The notes below the pieces were generated by a model. The model did not search any database. It was given only the letters and a program-made list of their open reading frames with translations, and was not told where the DNA came from. Made by a program: the position numbers and the translations under genes. From the NCBI RefSeq assembly GCF_051710625.1, contig NZ_JBPESN010000037.1, positions 1-22,958 on the forward strand: a stretch of DNA of 22,958 nt, in the 5' to 3' direction. The stretch comes from JBPESN01 sp051710625. GTDB taxonomy: Bacteria; Pseudomonadota; Gammaproteobacteria; Enterobacterales; Enterobacteriaceae. Positions 8,704 through 17,484 of the stretch are shown piece by piece (within the stretch, counting starts at the first letter, position 1; each line of letters begins with the position of its first letter).

Positions 8704-8926
8704 GGGATCTCCAATAAAACAGCGAAGTTCAAAATCATAATATAAAATTTGTTCGGCCGCGCTTTAAAAAACGCTTCAGGTAAAGCTTACCAGCGCGCGC
8801 CGATAGCGCCGGCCGGGGGGCGGAAAATGCCGGAATCGCCCATGGCCGCCCCAATCAATGGCTGGCTGTTACCGGCCAGGGCGCTATGATACCGTTAGCG
8901 CCATACCTTACATCAGGATTGAACTC

Positions 8927-9478
8927 ATGAATGCATTGGAACTGTTACTGAATCGCCGCTCGGCTTCCCGTTTGACCGAGCCCGCGCCGGCCGGTGAGAC
9001 ACTGGATCTGCTGCTGCGCGCAGGCATGCGCGCCCCGGACCATGGCGCTTTGCAGCCGTGGCGGTTTATTATTATCGAAGGGGAAGGCTGCACCCGTTTG
9101 GGCGAGCTGCTTGCTCAGTCGGCGATAAACGCCGGCATGGATCAGAAGGGCATCGACAAAGCGCAGCAGGCGCCATTTCGCGCGCCGCTGATAATCGCGG
9201 TCGTGGCCTATTGCGACACCCAAAGTAATGTGCCGCGCTGGGAGCAGGTGGTTTCCGCCGGCTGCGCGGTACACGCCATGCAAATGGCGGCGCTGGCGCA
9301 GGGATTCAACGGTATTTGGCGTACCGGCGTATGGACCTCGCAGCCGGATGTGCGCGCCGCGTTCGGTTGTCGTGAGCAAGATGAGATAGTCGGGTTCCTC
9401 TATCTCGGCACGCCCCAGTTGAAGGCCAGTACCACGCTTTTGCCCCCCGATACCGACGCCTTTGTGCGCCGTTTCTGA
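8927..9478 (+). CDS. ydjA: YdjA, small FMN nitroreductase-family protein
   Basis: This is an intact 183-residue protein of the nitroreductase family, the same length as E. coli YdjA, an FMN-binding oxidoreductase with no settled physiological substrate. Family marks are visible: the N-terminal FMN-binding NRRSASRL (about 9-16), the MRAPDHGALQPWRF stretch (about 34-47), the PFRAPLII strand, and GFNGIWRTG followed by GFLYLGTPQLKAS. I chose ATG 8927 because MNALELLLNRR aligns with the E. coli N-terminus and is preceded by AGGA; the 23 residues of open frame upstream are not family-like. In E. coli selD and topB follow. Here topB follows directly after 164 bases and selD is missing. Confidence 0.94.
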   Translation: MNALELLLNRRSASRLTEPAPAGETLDLLLRAGMRAPDHGALQPWRFIIIEGEGCTRLGELLAQSAINAGMDQKGIDKAQQAPFRAPLIIAVVAYCDTQSNVPRWEQVVSAGCAVHAMQMAALAQGFNGIWRTGVWTSQPDVRAAFGCREQDEIVGFLYLGTPQLKASTTLLPPDTDAFVRRF

Positions 9479-9642
9479 TTGGCCGACGCACACCCTAGCC
9501 TCACCATGCACCCGGCCTTGGTGCATGGGTATCACGTTGCGATGCGTCTCGCCGCAGGCAATGAAGGCGCAGCGTCGGCAGGCTTAAAATGCTATGCTGT
9601 TGCGTTCAATACGGACGCTAACGATGGGTGTACACCTCACAC

Positions 9643-11617
9643 ATGCAGTCGTTTATTGCCGAAAAACCCAGCTTGGCCCGCGCCATCGCCGATGTTTTAC
9701 CAAAGCCCCGCCGGTGGGGCGATGGCTACATTGCCTGCTGCCCGGATCACGTGGTGACCTGGTGTTATAGGGCATTTGCTAGAGCAGGCGCCGCCTGATG
9801 TCTATGACGGTTGCTATGCCCGCTGGTCGCTGGTCGCTGGCGGACTCGCCTATCATCCCTGAAAAGTGGCGGCTGCAGCCACGACCCTCGGTGCAAATAC
9901 AGTTAAACGTGATTAAAACGCAGCTGGCTAAGGCGGAACGCGTTATCCATGCCGGCGACCCGGATCGCGAAGGACAATTGCTGGTAAATGAGGTGCTGGA
10001 CTATCTGGCGTTCGACGAGGCTAAACGCCGGGACGCCAAACACTGTCTGGTCAATGACCTTAATCCCCAGGCGGTGAGCAAAGCGGTAAGCCGGCTGCGG
10101 GAAAACAGTGAGTTTGTGCCGTTGTGCGTGTCGGCGCTGGCACGCGCCCGTGCCGACTGGCTGTACGGTATTAACATGACCCGCGCTTATACCCTGATCG
10201 GCCGCAATGCCGGCTATCATGGTGTTTTGTTGGTGGGAAGGGTGCAGACGCCGGTGCTGGAGCTGGCGGTCAGGCGGGATGAAGAAATTGAACATTTCGT
10301 GCCCAAAGCCTATTTTGAAGTCAAAGCGCATATTGTGACACTGTCACAGAAGCGTTTTACCGCCCTGTGGGTGCCGAGCGACGCGTGTGAAAGCTGGCAG
10401 GACGAATAGGGGCGCTTGCTCTACATCGCCCGCTGGTGGAACACGTTGTCGCCCGTATTACTGGCCAGGCGGCGTACGTCATGCTGTATCAGGACAAGCG
10501 GGAATCGAAAGTGGCACCGCTGCCGTTCTCGCTGTCGGCGTTGCAGATCGAGGCCGCCAAACGCTTTGGCCTGAGCGCGCAGCAGGTGCTTGATACCTGC
10601 CAGCGGCTGTATGAAGCCCATAAGCTCAGCACCTATCCCCGATCTAATTGCCGCTATCTGCCGGAGGAGCATTTTGCCGGGCGTCAGGCGGCGCTTGCCG
10701 CCATTGCCGCTCATCAAGCCCGCGCTGATGACGCAAGGGCAACTCAATACCGACCAACGCAGCCGCTGCTGGAACGATAAAAAAGTGGATGCCCACCACG
10801 CCATTATCCCCCCCGCCCGCGCCCGCCACCCGCCACCCGCCGCTAAACGACAGCGAGCAGAAAATTTATGCTCTGGTAGCGCGTCAGTATCTGATGCAAT
10901 TCTGTGCTGACGCGGTGTTTCGCCGCTGCACTATCGAACTGAATATCGTCGGGGGCAAATTTGTCGCCCGGGCCCGTTTCCTTGCCGCGGCGGGTGGCGC
11001 GCGCTGCTAGGGGCGAAAGAGCGGGATGAGGAAGACGAGGGCACGCCGTTGCCGGTGGTCGCAAAAGGGGATGCGCTGCTCTGCGAGCGCGGCGAGGTGG
11101 TGGCGCGTGAAACGCAGCCGCTGCGGCCATTTACCGACGCCAGTCTGTTGTCGGCCATGACCGGCATTGCCCGTTTTGTACAAGACAAGGCGCTGAAGAA
11201 AATTCTGCGCGCCACCGACGGCCTGGGCACTGAAGCGACGCGCTTCGGTATTATCGAGTTATTGTTCAAGCGCGGTTTTTGTTCAAACAAGGGCGCTGCA
11301 TTCACGCCAGCGAGACCGGCCGCGGTTTGATCCACGTCCTGCCGCCGAGCGCTGAGGGTCCGGATATGACCGCGCAATGGGAGGCGTCGTTAACGCAGAT
11401 AAGCGAGGAGCAGTGCCGCTATCAAGACTTTATGCAACCCTTGACGCATACGTTGCGGCAGCTAATAGAGCAGGCACGTCAGCAGCACGCGCCCTCGTCG
11501 CTGCGGCGGCAGCCGCCGGCGAGTAAAAAGCCGGCCTTCAAGCAGGCGCGGCGTAAGCGTAAACCCCCTCAGTCACCCGCCAGCCCGCAAGCTGCCGGCC
11601 GGCACAGTGCGGTCTAG
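9643..11617 (+). pseudogene. topB: topB, DNA topoisomerase III, multiply frameshifted
   Basis: This is a remnant of the type IA topoisomerase III, which decatenates DNA. ATG 9643 opens MQSFIAEKPSLARAIADVLPKP (Toprim domain). Breaks are seen near 9766 (an extra T before GHLLEQ), at 9822-9835 (a 7-bp duplication), 10422, 10725, 10820, 10996 and 11276 (one T missing from a T run). A TAG at 10407-10409 stands where Glu is expected in WQDEEGRLL. Long stretches remain near-perfect: HAGDPDREGQLLVNEVLDY, LCVSALARARADWLYGINMTRAYTLIGRNAGY, the active-site tyrosine motif STYPRSNCRYLPEEHFAG, KKVDAHHAIIP, and ILRATDGLGTEATRFGIIELLFKRGF. The basic C-terminal tail ends at 11617. The whole gene is represented. 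With this many independent lesions it cannot give a working enzyme. Confidence 0.95.
9822..9835. repeat. 7-bp tandem duplication that breaks topB
   Basis: GCTGGTC occurs twice in direct succession. Removing one copy restores the expected topB reading YARWSLADSPIIPEKW. This is a slipped-strand duplication and one of the topB lesions. Confidence 0.85.
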
Positions 11618-11853
11618 CCTTCCAAGCGGCGGGGCGAGGCCGCGCACGGGTTATTAAGAGAGAGCCGCGATTTGGGTGCTCAGTAACCGATAAGGCGCGT
11701 GCACGCGCGTGATGACCTGTCTACGCGCATGATGCGATGATGAGTCCGCGCGCGTCAGGGTTCAGTACGATCCGCAACAACCGATCTCCTCGCGCCAGGG
11801 CCGTGCGCTTTAGCAGCACGGCGCAGTCGAAAAGTGCTAGCGGTAGGGCGCGG

Positions 11854-12303
11854 CTAAATCCGCGAGACTGTTGATGAGGCGTCGACAGGCGCGAAATCGC
11901 CGCGCGCGTTTTGCGCTATCAAGGCTTTAATGAGCGGGGCATTCGCCAGCGCCAGCGGCATGGTAAGCGCGTGGGTGGGCGCAAGTCACATATTACACTG
12001 TGACAGTGTAACAGCGGCTCACCGCTAAATGCTGTAACACGCCAGCCGTACAGCACAATTTCCCGCTCCCCGACAACATGGCACTGACTGGCGACAAACG
12101 CGCCAATATAAGCGTTGAGGGATAATTCCTCAAACAGCTCACGCTTGAGCGCCTGGAGCTGCGTTTCCCCCGGGTCGACTTTTCCGCCGGGTAGCTCCCA
12201 CAAACCCGTCTGGTCACGGCTATCGTCGCACCGGGGCCAGCAGCAGGGCGCCGTCGCGCAGAATAAGCCTTGCTACCACATTGAGCGGTTGCGCCGTACT
12301 CAC
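11854..12303 (-). pseudogene. nudG: nudG, CTP/oxidised pyrimidine Nudix hydrolase, frameshifted
   Basis: This is a remnant of NudG, which hydrolyses oxidised or methylated pyrimidine nucleotides such as 5-hydroxy-dCTP. A GTG at 12303 overlaps the xthA stop as GTGA, suggesting former translational coupling. The N-terminus reads NVVARLILRDGALLLA. The frame breaks near 12232, and RCDDSRDQTGLWELPGGKVDPGETQLQALKRELFEELSL continues; the Nudix box (GX5EX7REUXEEXGU) is nearly complete, ending EELSL in place of EELG. A second break near 11970 leads to ALTMPLALANAPLIKALIA, matching the family C-terminus. An inverted repeat (8-bp arms, 11993-12011) lies in the divergent part. Both breaks are clear, so the gene is inactive. 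Confidence 0.82.
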
Positions 12304-13107
12304 AAAGCGAAATCCGCCCACACCGGCGCGTGGTCCGACGGTTTGTCCATTGCGCGGATGGCGTAATCGATGCCGGTCGCCCGGACAACAGCCGCCAGCG
12401 GCTTCGAGGCCAGCAACAGATCGATGCGCTGGCCACGGTTTTCATCGAAGCCCCGCGAGCGATAATCAAACTAGGAGTAGAGACTATCGTCGGTCAGGTT
12501 CGCCTGGCGGTAAGTGTCTACCAGTCCCCATGACAGCAGGCGCTCCATCCACGCCCGTTCCTCCGGCAAGAATGAGCATTTCCCGGTGCGCAGCCAGCGT
12601 TTACGGCTCTCTTCGCCGATACCAATGTCCAGATCGGTGGGGCTGATATTCATATCTCCTATAATCAGCAGCAGAGACTCGCCGTGATGGCTTTGCTCCA
12701 CATAGTCTTGCAAATCGCGGTAAAAACGCGCTTTGGGCGGAAATTTAAGCGGATGGTCACGGCTCTCCCCTTGGGGAAAGTAGCTATTGACCACCGTTAA
12801 CACCCCTTTCGGGGTGAGAAAATCCGCCATGATAATTCGGCGCTGTGCCTCTGCGCCGCCGGTACTGAAACCGCGACGTATGGCCAGAGGTTTCTCGCGG
12901 GTGAGCAGCGCCACGCCGTAGTGCCCCTTCTGACCGTGGTAAATAAACATGGTAACCGTGGCGCGACACCTCTTCGAGAGGAAACATATCGTCGTGGACT
13001 TTGGTTTCCTGCAGACCGATAACCTCCGGTTGCAGCGTGGTGATGATGGCTTCAAGCTGATGCGGCCTGGCGCGTAGCCCGTTGACATTGAAAGAAACAA
13101 ACTTCAT
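12300..13107 (-). pseudogene. xthA: xthA, exonuclease III, one frameshift and one amber codon
   Basis: This is a remnant of exonuclease III, the major AP endonuclease and 3'-repair diesterase. ATG 13107 opens MKFVSFNVNGLRARPHQLEAI, with Asn7, and the metal-binding Glu34 in GLQETKVHDD. The frame breaks near 12950 within HGYHV, and FIYHGQKGHYGVALLTREKP continues in the next frame. The rest is nearly perfect: YFPQGESRDHP, GDMNISPTDLDIGIGEE and KRWLRTGKCSFLPEER. At 12471-12473 a TAG replaces the Trp of SWFDYRS. The frame continues without interruption through RGFDENRGQRIDLLLASKPL and the C-terminal catalytic KPSDHAPVWADF. Only two lesions in 269 codons point to recent loss. It is followed by nudG with a 4-base overlap, so two DNA-damage genes were lost together. 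Confidence 0.93.
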
Positions 13108-13236
13108 CGTTTATGCCCGGTGAGAGTATTTTGGCTGATGTTAGCAGAAACCGCCAGACATGGAAACGCGCTTCAGTGGCCATGCCGGACGATAGAAGGT
13201 CAAGAAAGGTTTATCATCAGGCGGTGTAGTGAACGG

Positions 13237-13352
13237 GGTGAGAAAGGATGATTCGGCGCGTTGCGCCTCACCCTGCGGGCCGATGCTGCGCATCGTTGTC
13301 TCGCGCTGCTCGCCGCGAACCTGGGTCGAAGGTTCTCACCTTCCCCCGCGAA
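13237..13352. repeat. Nested inverted-repeat element downstream of tRNA-Tyr
   Basis: Outer arms GGTGAGAA (13237-13244) and TTCTCACC (13333-13340) enclose two perfect hairpins: GGCGC-GTT-GCGCC (13255-13267) and CGATGC-TGC-GCATCG (13281-13295). A third hairpin, GAAGGT-TCTC-ACCTTC, lies at 13328-13343. The element sits in the 292 bases between the xthA start and the tRNA-Tyr 3' end; no gene is visible there. It resembles a REP/BIME-type structure, but I do not recognise the family. Confidence 0.5.
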
Positions 13353-13399
13353 GCTCAAGGAAACGGGAGTGCCGTGTGTAAACGGGAGATTTATTCAGA

Positions 13400-13484
<85 letters not shown>

Positions 13485-13521
13485 TGAGCGAAAACATGCG
13501 ATAACGCGTCAGGCGGGACGC

Positions 13522-13549
13522 ATCATATCAAATAAAGCGGCGCTGTAAA
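13522..13549 (-). promoter_or_regulatory. tRNA-Tyr promoter with GC-rich discriminator
   Basis: On the minus strand TTTACA (13549-13544) and TATGAT (13527-13522) are 16 bases apart, followed by GCGTCCCGCC. Hexamers, spacing and discriminator match the E. coli tyrT promoter, which is a classic stringently controlled stable-RNA promoter. Confidence 0.85.
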
Positions 13550-13651
13550 GCGCTAACGCGCGCACCCCGATTCTTTTGCCGCTTTTTTCTTCAGTCGTGT
13601 ACAAAATCCGCGCGGCGACAGCAGGCTCGCCGCGCGCGGCCGGAGGCGAAA

Positions 13652-14331
13652 TTAGAAAATCACGGTCCGGGTGCCGTAAACGAACACCCGCTGGGCAAGC
13701 ATGCGCTACAGCGCCCGACTCAGCACATTTTTTTCGACATCCCGGCCCGCACGCATCATATCTTCCGCAATGTAAGTATGATCGACGTGAATGACGTCCT
13801 GGATAATGATGGGGCCTTCATCCAGATTGTCGTTAACGTAGTGGGCGGTGGCGCCGATGATTTTCACACCGCGTTCATAGGCCTGATGGTAGGGGCGCGC
13901 GCACCGATGAACGCCGGCGTTAGCACGCGCATGTACTTCGCCAGCACCACATAGTCGGGTGCGAACGTGTCAATCAACGCCATCATGCGCGCTTCACGCT
14001 CTTCACGGCTGAAGCCGTCGTGGCTGACCAGGGGATATCAAAGCGCTCCTCCAGCGCCCGCAGCGTCTCGTGGTTGCCTATTACCGCGGCAATATCTACA
14101 TCGAGGCCGCCGTAGGCGCCTTTCATCAGCAAATCACCCAGACAGTGGGCTTCTTTCGTCACTAGCACGACAATGCGGCGCCGACCGGTATGATGGTCAA
14201 CATACTCATTGTTCTGCACGATATTGAGTTGATGCTTGAAGCAAATGCTGGTGATTTGCGCAATTAGGCCTTTCGCATCCGGACACAGGGAGGGTGCGTA
14301 ATACTTTTCGTTGTACGTTTTGCGACTGCAT
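13652..14331 (-). pseudogene. purU: purU, formyltetrahydrofolate hydrolase, deleted and frameshifted
   Basis: This is a remnant of PurU, which hydrolyses 10-formyl-THF to formate (for PurT) and THF. ATG 14331 opens MQSQNVQRKVLRTL; a frame break follows near 14288. Then CPDAKGLIAQITSICFKHQLNIVQNNEYVDH (ACT domain) runs on. At about 14185 VDH-TGR is joined to RRIVVLVTKEAHCLGDLLMK, an in-frame loss of about 48 codons linking the ACT and catalytic domains. Further damage: a break near 14030 after RFDIP; an in-frame deletion near 13912 joining RVLTP to AFIGARP, which removes the formyltransferase motif around HHSFLP; a shift near 13898; and a TAG at 13706-13708 replacing Tyr. The remainder (HQAYERGVKIIGATAHYVNDNLDEGPII...DHTYIAEDMMRAGRDVEKNVLSRAL) is clear. 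The catalytic core is lost. Confidence 0.92.
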
Positions 14332-14399
14332 TGACTTGCGGATCCTGTCCTATCTATGAGTTTTGCCATGAAGCGGGCCGCGAGTAAACACCGGCCGGA

Positions 14400-14864
14400 T
14401 TATTGTCCACAACACTTTTTGTACTTAAGGCCGGAGCCGCACGGGTATAGCGCATTTCTGCCGGGTACGATATGCCGGCCGTCGACATAATACCAGCGTT
14501 TGTTGCGACGGACAAAGCGTGAACGTTCATAAATAAAGCCATTGCGCCGCTGCCGCTCGTCGTAGACGCGAGCCAGAAAAATCACATAGCCGGAATCGCT
14601 ATTCTGGCCGGCGGCGCATTCCTGCACCGGCAAACCGCGCCAGCGGGTAGTACGGAAGCCGGCCGTGATGTCATCGCGCCACGCCTCGGCGCCGGCTTGC
14701 GGGTGCCAGGTGGCAATCAAATAATCCCCATCCTGAATAACAAAGGCGCTGTAGCGCGACCACATTAATTGTTCAGGCGTTGAGGGCAGGGCGTCTTTGG
14801 TAATGAACGGGGCCCAGCAATCGGCATAAAGTTTACCGCTATTGCAGGGACAAAGTGAGCGCAC
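14400..14864 (-). CDS. ychJ: YchJ, SEC-C motif protein with degenerate zinc ligands
   Basis: This open frame of 154 codons covers the whole of YchJ (E. coli 152), a conserved protein of unknown role with a zinc-binding SEC-C motif at each end and an NTF2-like middle (EQLMWSRYSAFVIQDGDYLIATWHP, then YERSRFVRRNKRWYYVDG). I chose GTG 14864 because it gives VRSLCPC..., aligning with E. coli MSQLCPC, and has GGGAG upstream; the 19 further codons of open frame are not family-like. Each zinc motif has lost a ligand. The N-terminal motif ends CW where CC is usual. The C-terminal motif reads LYPCGSG...KKCCGQ, where CPCGSG is usual (Cys to Tyr, a single G-to-A change). It is therefore full-length but may be an early pseudogene. 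Its neighbours purU and rssB are both broken. Confidence 0.8.
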   Translation of the reverse strand: MRSLCPCNSGKLYADCWAPFITKDALPSTPEQLMWSRYSAFVIQDGDYLIATWHPQAGAEAWRDDITAGFRTTRWRGLPVQECAAGQNSDSGYVIFLARVYDERQRRNGFIYERSRFVRRNKRWYYVDGRHIVPGRNALYPCGSGLKYKKCCGQ

Positions 14865-15326
14865 GGTACTCCCGGATTCGGGGCGGTGTCCAGACGGGAT
14901 ACGGCTGGCACATAGAAACAAAAAAGGTATTTTACCCGCATTGACCGCGGGCGCGACTTTTTTGCACGAATATAGGTGAATAACTGTCCGGCAGGGGTCG
15001 CCAGGCCGAGGTTTTCCCCTTAATCGGCGGTTAACCCCTTGTCAAGCCGGCGCAAAAGCTCCATCATTTTGCACTGCAAAGATGCAAATTTCCCTAAGGG
15101 CGACTATGCTCGTTAGAGGCGCATCGGGATTTTAACGTCGCTGGCAATAGCATCATGGCCGTTAAATGGAGTAGCAATGAAGCCGTCGGGATAGCCGGGC
15201 GCCCGGTTTTTTGACTATGTACGCGGATGAAAAACCAGCAGCAGACTAAACAGCCCCTGTCATTACTTATAAGCAAAAGTGGTGTGTTTCAGCCACTGTC
15301 AGAGATAAGGGGAGGAAGGGGTTTCA
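14865..15326. other. Gene-free gap where rssA lies in E. coli
   Basis: In E. coli the patatin-like gene rssA lies between ychJ and rssB. I read this stretch in all frames and found no RssA motif such as LALGSGAARGWSHIG. A small hairpin CCGGGCGCCCGG followed by six T (15195-15212) could be a terminator on the plus strand. The end of the gap carries a strong Shine-Dalgarno (GGGGAGGAAGGGG) for rssB. Confidence 0.6.
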
Positions 15327-16339
15327 ACGGCTAAACCATTAGCAAACAAATTAGTTCTAATCATTGAGGATGAGGCGGTTTTTCGATCCGTGCTGAAGCA
15401 ATTTCTTCTGACATTAGGGGCTGATGTTGTCGAGGGCGATCAAGGGCAGCATGCACTGGACAGGTTGGTGGCCATCCGTCCGGATCTTATCATCTGCGAT
15501 CTGGAAATGCCCGAGATGAACGGTCTGACCTTTGTTGAGCGTTTTCGCGCGACCGATACCGCAACGCTAATCCTGATTGTCTCCGGCACCGATCAAATGA
15601 CCGATATCGCCCGGGTTCTCCGCATCGGGGTGCAAGACGTACTGCTTAAACCGGTGGAGGATTTCGCCCGCCTGCGTGAAACGGTACTGGGCTGCCTTTA
15701 CCCTCATATGTTCACCTTTAAGGTCGACGAAGAAGAGCAACCGTTCCAGGATTGGGACGCGCTGAATCAACAGCCGGGCGCCGCGGCCAAACTGCTCAAG
15801 CAACTGCAGCCGCCCGTACAGCAGCATATTGCGCAATGCCGGGTCAATTATCGCCAATTGACCATGGCGGAATAGCCGGGTTTGGTGCTGGATATATCGC
15901 CGCACTCTCCGATCACGATTTGGCCTTTTACTGCCTTGATGTCACGCACGCGGAAGAAAAAGGCGTATTGGCAGCGTTGTTGTTGCGTGCGTTGTTCAAC
16001 GGTTTATTACAGGAGCATCTGGCTAATTGCACGCACCGGTTGCCGGAATTATCCCCCTTGTTGAAACAGGTGAATCAACTTTTGCGTAAAGCGAATCTCG
16101 ACGGACAATTTTTTTATTAGTAGGCTACTATCATCGCGTAATGAATAATTTAATTTTGGTTTCAGCCGGCCTCAACGCAACGCTCAATACCAATAATCAG
16201 CAAATCTAGCTAAATAGCGGCGTACCGCTGGGCTCAATGGGGAATACCTACCTGAATCAGGTGCCAACACTGCACCGCCTGGTAGTGCCAGGTCTGGGGC
16301 GCCGCCGACCGTCTGCGGCTGATGCTCAACACCGATTGA
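15327..16339 (+). pseudogene. rssB: rssB (hnr), RpoS-targeting response regulator, broken
   Basis: This is a remnant of RssB, the adaptor that delivers sigma S to ClpXP. There is no usable start: after the Shine-Dalgarno, an ACG at 15327 stands where ATG is expected (ACG GCT AAA CCA against E. coli MTQP), probably ATG to ACG. The receiver domain is intact (LVLIIEDEAVFRS, phospho-acceptor Asp in IICDLEMP, KPVEDFARL) and runs to VNYRQLTMAE. A TAG at 15873-15875 follows, where Lys is expected. A 2-base AT duplication near 15893 shifts the frame; AALSDHDLAFYCLDVTHAEEKGVLAALLLRALFNGLLQ continues, and a T run near 16112 shifts it again. LVGYYHR...NLILVSAGLNATLNT then meets a second TAG at 16207-16209. 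The end RLRLMLNTD is at 16339. The effector domain is lost. Confidence 0.93.
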
Positions 16340-16465
16340 CGTGCGAATGCACGTCGACTTTCGTATAGAGAATAATCAAGTTAATACCTTTTAACCATCA
16401 CTATTAAGTAATAGTTCTATTTTAGACTGAACGCCCATTATTCCACGGGGTTCCCATGCCGAAAC

Positions 16466-16474
16466 TGATATAAT
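16466..16474 (+). promoter_or_regulatory. Extended -10 promoter for galU
   Basis: TGATATAAT (TG plus perfect TATAAT) lies 58 bases before the galU ATG in an AT-rich leader. No convincing -35 hexamer is seen at 16-18 bases. Confidence 0.5.
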
Positions 16475-16532
16475 CGAAAAGTTAAACATATTATAGAAAT
16501 AAAATTTTATCTTCACGAAAGAGAGGTGGTTC

Positions 16533-17435
16533 ATGTCTGCTATTACGACCAAAGTGAAAAAAGCAGTAATCCCGGTGGCGGGACTAGGTACACGAATGTT
16601 GCCGGCAACCAAAGCTATCCCGAAGGAAATGCTTCCCCTGGTGGATAAGCCTCTGATTCAGTATGTGGTGAATGAATGTATCGCCGCGGGCATCAATGAG
16701 ATTATCCTGGTGACCCACTCCTCCAAAAATTCCATTGAAAACCATTTTGATACCAACTTTGAGCTGGAAGCCATGCTGGAAAAACGCGTCAAGCGGCAGC
16801 TGTTAACGGAGATTCAGGCGATTTGCCCGCCCCATGTCACCATCATGCAGGTTCGTCAGGGGCTGGCCAAAGGGCTGGGCCACGCGGTATTGTGCGCACA
16901 TCCGCTGGTGGGTGACGAGCCGGTTGCGGTGATTTTGCCCGACGTGATTATCGATGAATATGAATCAAACCTGAAGAGCGAAAATCTGGCGGCGATGCTA
17001 AAACGCTTTGAAGATACCGGCCGTAGCCAGATTCTGGTCGAGCCGGTGGAAGATGTCACAAGCTACGGCGTGGTCGATTGCCAGGGTAAAACCCTTAACC
17101 CGGGCGAAAGCGTAGAGATGGTCGGCGTGGTTGAAAAACCGTCTGCGAAAGAGGCGCCGTCGAATTTGTCCGTGGTGGGCCGCTATGTCCTTTCCACTGA
17201 TATCTGGGCACTGTTGGAAAAAACCCCGTCGGGAGCCGGTAATGAAATTCAGCTGACCGATGCCATTGCGATGCTGGTGGATAAAGAAACCGTAGAAGCC
17301 TACCACCTGATGGGGCTAAGCCATGACTGCGGCAACAAATTGGGTTATATGCAGGCGTTCGTGGAATACGGCCTGCGTCATGAAAGTCTTGGCAAAGAGT
17401 TCAAAACGTGGTTAAAAGACCCCATTACACAATAA
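16533..17435 (+). CDS. galU: UTP-glucose-1-phosphate uridylyltransferase
   Basis: This is an intact 300-residue nucleotidyltransferase making UDP-glucose from glucose-1-phosphate and UTP, the entry point for LPS core, trehalose, glucans and UDP-glucuronate. The N-terminal signature GLGTRMLPATKAIPKEMLPLVDKP (from about residue 17) holds the nucleotide-binding and catalytic basic residues. LPDVIIDEY (about 134) is the metal-binding Asp region. VEKPSAKEAPSNLSVVGRYVL and GAGNEIQLTDAI are typical. The start has AGAGGTGG seven bases upstream. It is two residues shorter than the E. coli protein. In E. coli hns follows directly; here ugd follows after 49 bases, consistent with one UDP-sugar transcription unit. 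No lesions were seen. Confidence 0.97.
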   Translation: MSAITTKVKKAVIPVAGLGTRMLPATKAIPKEMLPLVDKPLIQYVVNECIAAGINEIILVTHSSKNSIENHFDTNFELEAMLEKRVKRQLLTEIQAICPPHVTIMQVRQGLAKGLGHAVLCAHPLVGDEPVAVILPDVIIDEYESNLKSENLAAMLKRFEDTGRSQILVEPVEDVTSYGVVDCQGKTLNPGESVEMVGVVEKPSAKEAPSNLSVVGRYVLSTDIWALLEKTPSGAGNEIQLTDAIAMLVDKETVEAYHLMGLSHDCGNKLGYMQAFVEYGLRHESLGKEFKTWLKDPITQ

Positions 17436-17484
17436 AGCGCTGAAGTTTTTGGTTATACATTGACACAGACCAGGATCTACCAAC

